Part shown: positions 59,547 to 64,000 of the stretch, one piece after another
Position numbering within the stretch: position 1 is the first letter of the stretch
How the letters are laid out: each line of letters starts with the position of its first letter
Assembly (NCBI GenBank): GCA_026874595.1
Contig: CM049308.1
Location: 75,069,124 to 75,133,123, forward strand
Source: Sipunculus nudus
Lineage: Eukaryota > Annelida > Sipuncula > Golfingiida > Sipunculidae
Length of the DNA stretch: 64,000 bases
Direction of reading: 5' to 3'
The notes under the pieces: model-generated
Told to the model about the DNA's origin: nothing
The model's input: the letters and a program-made list of their open reading frames with translations, nothing else
Databases searched by the model: none
Position numbers and translations under genes: made by a program

Positions 59547-60070
59547 CCAGACGAAGTCGGGATACAAAGGTTTAGGCACGGTTGCGCAAACATTTTTTCA
59601 CGGATCTTTACGAAACTTCACATGTGCATAGATATGGGTGAGAGGACGAAGGCTATTCAAAATTGGGTTATGACTTTTACTAGGAGAGTGACCTTGACCT
59701 TGAATTTTTCCATATCCAATGAAAATCACACAAAATCATAGATACTGTTTTCATGGATACTGTCGTCTTCTAGCGATGACAGATTGCTCAATCTTCTGTC
59801 CTTATTTTTTTTCGCACCGTTTAATACCCCATTATTGCCACTTGACAGTACTGGTGGCGCCATCTGCAGTTGTCTTTGGGTGGGGTCAATGAATCTATTT
59901 GCTTTGGGGCAAAATCGCTCATATCTGAGGAGTGGATGGATGTATCAGCAAGAAATTTTGGTATGTTTATCCGTCTTAGCTTTGTTGTAGACCACTTAGG
60001 TGGCGCCACCTGCTGTTCTGTTTTAAATGAATATATTGATGCACTTTTTACTTCTTGAATGGTTTTTCCA
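59547..60070 (+). mobile_element. Short GGTGGCGCC element
   Basis: Begins with the hairpin GTATCCCCAGACGAAGTCGG-GATAC, the counterpart of the hairpin at 14558, followed by related leader text (TTTTTCACGGATCTTTACGA). Two cores follow, TGGTGGCGCCATCTG at about 59851 and AGGTGGCGCCACCTG at about 59998. A reduced relative of the 14.6-16.1 kb element. Confidence 0.55.
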
Positions 60071-60096
60071 AGTGTCAGTAAATGCTGCTAAACATT

Positions 60097-60140
60097 GGGG
60101 GGGGGGGGGGGCAGGCTACACTTAAAGGGGGGGGGGGGGG
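60097..60140. repeat. Two poly-G runs
   Basis: 15 G at 60097-60111 and 14 G at 60127-60140, separated by 15 bases; can form G-quadruplex on the plus strand. Confidence 0.95.
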
Positions 60141-60317
60141 TGTTTATTGTCATGGGATACTATGGCACCTTCGGTGCTAAGAAACTCTAGTTCTTGGTAT
60201 TTTCCTTTAAACCAGACACAATGGAATGAGTATTAATTTTATATGCTAAAATTCTCTATATTTCGTCACAAAACTGTATTAAAAAAGTTATAAATGTATT
60301 ATTCTGAAATTTAAATG

Positions 60318-60902
60318 AACTAGATGAGGTCGGACAACGGTCCTCAGAGGGCCCCGCGTTCTGTTTGTGCTGGACTAGCTTACATATGGGTGAAAAGTTA
60401 AGTTAAATTTGAAAAATATCACAAACAGAAACAGGTTTTTATCAATATGCATGAGGGATAAATCATACTGGATTAAAGAAGATATGTCTGAAATAATGTG
60501 TGCAATAGAAAATAACCGAATTTAGTCTGTTAGCCATATATGATTTTGAGCAAGTCTGTAATTCAATAGGTATGGAGCCCTCATAGGGACCAATGATTCC
60601 TGTAAATTTGGAAAAGCTGAATTATTTTGTTGTTTAGTTATCACGCACGAAAGAAAATCAGCAATTGGGCAGTGGTGGCTATATTGAAATTCCAACAGGT
60701 CTGAAATTAAAAAAGGTCTGGAGCCGTTATATATAGGTAGCAATCATCCCTGTGAATTTGGGAAAGCTGCAGTATGTTGTTGTTGAGTTATTGTGTTCGA
60801 AAGAAAGTGTCACTGACGGAAGGACGGATGGACAGAAGGATGGAAGGACGGACTGACACGGTGATCACTATAGGGCACCGCTTGTAAAGCGGGGCCCTAA
60901 TT
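60318..60902 (+). mobile_element. Short tandem-core element with hairpin 3' end
   Basis: Two units of about 148 bp (GGAGCCCTCATAGGGACCAA..., GGAGCCGTTATATATAGGTA...) share CTGTGAATTTGG.AAAGCTG and GTTATTGTGTTCGAAAGAAA. Then GGAAGGACGGATGG-type repeats and CCGCTTGTAAAGCGG-GGCCCTAAT. A stem-loop followed by CTAA before T resembles a Helitron 3' end. No Rep/helicase is present. Confidence 0.45.
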
Positions 60903-61494
60903 AATTTCAAATACATGTATATGCTTACTTTGGCAATTCATTTCAAATAGAGGATATGTATCAATCTCAACATGAGTGAAGAATGCTTGGTATGCAAAAT
61001 TCATTTTCGTGAAAATAGGCATACTTTGTAAACTTTATGTGCTTAATATGCAAAAATCGATCAGTGAATATCTTATCACATTTCCTCTGATAAACTTCTG
61101 TCTTTTGTCAGATCTTTAAAATATAAAAATTAATACAGGAATTATTTACTATTTTGTTGAATGTATGAAATGAAGAAATTGTTTGGTACGCTAAATGCAT
61201 GAAGGTGTATGATTAGGGGTATTCCTGATTCTTTTTTTTTTTTGGTGGGAGTAAATAACTATGGGAAGGGTCGTAAATAAATTAGGCATTTCTATTTGAC
61301 GGTTCTCATGATATATCAAATATTGACTGGTTGTAATGTAAAAACCGTTCCTGGTTTTATGTTTTGTATCTGAGAACATCTCACTTTTCTTCCAAAACTC
61401 CCAAGAAATCATTCTTATGTCCTGGCATTTATGTTTTAAATCATAACGAGAATAAAAAAAGCAGTTTAGTGTTAATAATATCGACAAATCAATA
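60903..61494. other. Gene-free stretch
   Basis: AT-rich, nothing recognised. Confidence 0.5.
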
Positions 61495-61621
61495 AAAATC
61501 AGATTCTGTAACACTAGGCAGCGTTAAATGTCTAGAGGAATGATTAAAGAAGTCAGTGGTTTTTTGTTATCAAATAAAAATTAATTTTATTCTAAAAACA
61601 ACCCTAACATTACAATACACT
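61495..61621 (-). repeat. LTR-element fragment shared with 41520-41660
   Basis: Matches in TCTGTAACACTAGGCAGCG (variant), AATGATTAAAGAAGTCAGTG and AACATTACAATACACT. The match breaks exactly where the Harbinger element begins, so this is a remnant that served as insertion target. Confidence 0.7.
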
Positions 61622-64000
61622 TAAGGGGTGAACCCATCAAGGCCGACACGGTTCTCGACACCGAATTCAGGCGACACACTTGGTTGTGTCGGTTTGCGTC
61701 GCCGAGCGTGTCGTGGAGTGTGTCGTGCAGCCAAAGTAGCAAATCAATTTACCGACACACTCACGACACACATTGAGTTTATCACATCGGAGGTTGTCGT
61801 GTGTTGGCCGGAAGTTGACCTTTCTAGATTGTTTGTTGCAAGTGTTTAGCAATGGATTTGGAAGTTATTGCACTAGTAGCCACTTTTGTGGGCGCTTGTG
61901 TAAATTTCACCATCAAGCTAGTGTGGAAATAGAGAAATAAACAAAAAAGAAGAAGAAGACGACATTCATGTTGGGTTAAGGCCATAAGACATGGCAGGAC
62001 CGATGCGAGACAACAGAATACGTTCTACAAACTTCAAAGGCGTATCCGTATGGTATGTATTTTGCATTGGCACTATATAAAATGCTACAGTCGATACCAA
62101 ATAGTCATAAAGTATGCCACAAAATAAAATGTGCTCTTAAAATTAATATCAGTATAAACATAGGAACAAACAATTTCATTTTAAAGTCTTGCTCTAGAAC
62201 GTCCATAAAAACTCAAGCTTTGCCCTCAGAGAACGCAGACCTCCGCCAAGGTAGCTCATTACCCGCATATGGCATAGTCAGAAATGCAGCATTTTTCCTT
62301 CAAATATTTTTCTTGAACCGAAGGTGATCCGGAAAACCACCAAAATTTAATCAATTGTTTCTTGTATCATTGTTGAGCTAACCTAAAAATGTCTCTAAAA
62401 TCCGTTCATAACTTTTGGACTAATGTTGCTTACAGAAAGACAAACCAACGCAAAAAAAAATCCCACTTGGCGGAGTCAAATGTACAGGAAAAATAAAGGC
62501 CAGATTTCAATATAATGTTATAATTATGAGAAAATGTATGTGTACTGGATTTTGGGAGTCTTGTAAGAGGTCGGGAAAGGGTCGGGGTGGGGTTGGTGTG
62601 GGGATGGGGATGGGAAGGATAACACTGTAGGCTGTGATTTAGATGCAAAAATTCGAAACGTTTTCATGAAAAGGAAATTTCTTGGGTTTGTGTATGTATT
62701 ATGTATATATGAATTAATTTATGAATTAATTTGTTACACAGACCGATCACACTGAGTTCAGACGCATGCTTCGTATAAGTCCTGGTGTGTTTGACATGCT
62801 GATTGAAGCAGTGAGGCCATACATAAAGAAACGCGACATGAACCTCCGTTGTGCGGTCACACTAGAAAGAGTATCCATCACCCGCTACTACCTAGCCACT
62901 GGTGAGTAGAATACCCACAAAGAATATATGCCTATTATTTGGACATTTGCACACTCTAAAAATCCCCATCTGTGTGGAATTTTTTAGAGACATAAAACTA
63001 GTATTTTCTTCTGACATAACACTAGTATTTTCTTCCAGCATAATGTGTCCCAGATTATTGGCCCAAAGAAAGAAATATTTCTTTTTTTTTATAGAAGAAG
63101 GATGAAATCCTAAATAATAACCAAATATCCCATAAGTCACCCCGTGTAATTAAGATTTATTTTTAGGAGCGAAAATCACGACATTAACGAACGCCTTCCT
63201 GGTTCGGATTACAACTGCAAGGAGGATTATCCATACTACGATACGTGCCATCTACTGAGCTCTGAGAAAGGAATATATAAAAGTAAGTAAACTGTTATTT
63301 ATACAAATTTGACTGATGCTGTGGTAGTAATATATTATCATAAAATGTGCTGGTCTATACGTTCAGTTAATAAAAAAAAGAGTATAGCTACATCCTAGTA
63401 AAATATTTCAAATGAAAAACTATAAATTTAAAATATGGTTTTCCTGTTTTGATACACAAATTCTTTTATTTCTAATTTCAGACACCTAAAACCACAGAGG
63501 AATGGTTAGCAGTGAGTAGTGGGTTCAAACAACGATGGCAATATCCCTTCTGCATCGGCGCCATAGAAGGAAAAAAACGTTGAAATCATTAAATCATCAC
63601 GTTCTGGATCACTATATTTCAATTACAAAGATTTTTTAGTGTTGTACTGCTTGCCGTTTCAAATGCAAATTAAGACATCATATTTGTGGAAGTGGGAGCA
63701 GAAGGTCGGCTATCCGATGGTGGAATTTGGAAGAGGAGTTCCTTCTTTAAAGCACTGCAAGGGAATAAGTTAAATATACCAGACAGAAGCACCGTGGGGA
63801 GCAAGCCTGTGTCCTATCACCTGATTGGGGATGATGCTTTCGCCATGCACACCACCTTGATGAAACCGTTCAGCCGCAGCAATTTGACGGCAGAGGAGGA
63901 AATCTATAACTACCACCTTAGTCGGGCAAGAAGTGTGGTGGAAAATGTATTTGGTATTTTATCTTCACGGTTTCAGGTTTTGATGTCGCCTATTCGTGGA
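61622..64000 (+). mobile_element. PIF/Harbinger DNA transposon, 5' part
   Basis: Starts GGGGTGAACCCATCAAGGCC after TTAA, inside an older LTR-element fragment whose uninterrupted paralogue reads CACTAAATC (41645). A TAA or TTA target is the Harbinger rule. 61640-61800 is crowded with TGTCG/CGACA motifs. The transposase gene follows. The right end lies beyond the window. Confidence 0.75.
61852..64000 (+). pseudogene. HARBI1-like Harbinger transposase, spliced
   Basis: Four exons with canonical splice sites: 61852-62052 (donor ATG/GTATGT), 62742-62901, 63167-63282, and 63482 onward. Exon 1 encodes a basic leader and has a TAG after LVWK. Exon 2: EFRRMLRISPGVFDMLIEAV. Exon 3 has a TGA at 63256-63258. 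Exon 4: EEWLAVSSGFKQRW, CIGAIEGK, then frameshifts after KKR and KDF, a TAA near 63675, SDGGIWKRSSFFKALQGNKL, SYHLIGDDAFAMHTTLMKPF, and ARSVVENVFGILSSRF. In HARBI1 the catalytic triad lies in GAIDGK, GDxAF and VEN-FG. Here the first Asp is Glu, while the second Asp and the Glu are kept. Nuclear cut-and-paste transposase by family; dead here. Confidence 0.85.

Overview
This is eukaryotic, AT-rich, intron-bearing DNA that is almost entirely repeats and broken mobile elements. No complete host gene is visible. Several repeat families fit a mollusc, most likely a bivalve: elements ending in GGACGGACGACGG-type sequence, then a hairpin, then GCTAAAA; tandem-core elements built on GGTGGCGCCACC; and Gmr1-type LTR elements. 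The taxon is an inference from repeat style, not a proof.

Layout. 0-9 kb: host-like exons on the minus strand. The best are two immunoglobulin-domain exons at 8.61-8.27 and 8.06-7.79 kb, joined by a GC-AG intron in matching phase. Weaker exon candidates lie at 2.36-2.48 kb and 0.97-1.21 kb. 9.2-14.4 kb: one LINE broken into three pieces. A 1.3 kb terminal-inverted-repeat element (9-bp target duplication) split it, and that element was itself hit by a Harbinger-type MITE (TTA duplication). A second insertion of about 1.3 kb carries a tandem-repeat array and a complete 401-bp miniature LTR element (TRIM) with a tRNA-Pro primer site and a tRNA-like segment in its LTRs. 14.5-16.1, 21.5-24.3, 57.7-59.0 and 59.5-60.1 kb: elements with GGTGGCGCC-containing tandem cores and hairpin ends. 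24.99-28.8 kb: a decayed DDE-type DNA transposon. 31.5-33.0 and 39.9-41.5 kb: an inverted pair of about 1.5 kb repeats that carry a MADF-domain reading frame. 41.5-45.8 kb (minus) and 50.4-53.0 kb (plus): two broken Ty3/gypsy-type elements whose integrase lies upstream of reverse transcriptase, the Gmr1 gene order. 55.4-56.6 kb: duplicated exon-like segments with good splice sites. 61.6-64.0 kb: the 5' part of a spliced, inactivated HARBI1-type Harbinger element inserted into an old LTR-element fragment; it runs off the window.

How the parts relate. The window reads as a record of nested transposition. The Harbinger MITE at 9.9 kb and the Harbinger element at 61.6 kb have similar termini, CGAC-rich subterminal DNA and a 3-bp duplication. 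The MADF reading frames could be remnants of the second, DNA-binding protein such elements use. Every transposase and polymerase frame seen carries stops, frameshifts or deletions, so nothing here looks autonomous today. Many (TA)n, (GA)n and poly-G/C tracts punctuate the region. All calls are by eye; no alignment or database search was possible.
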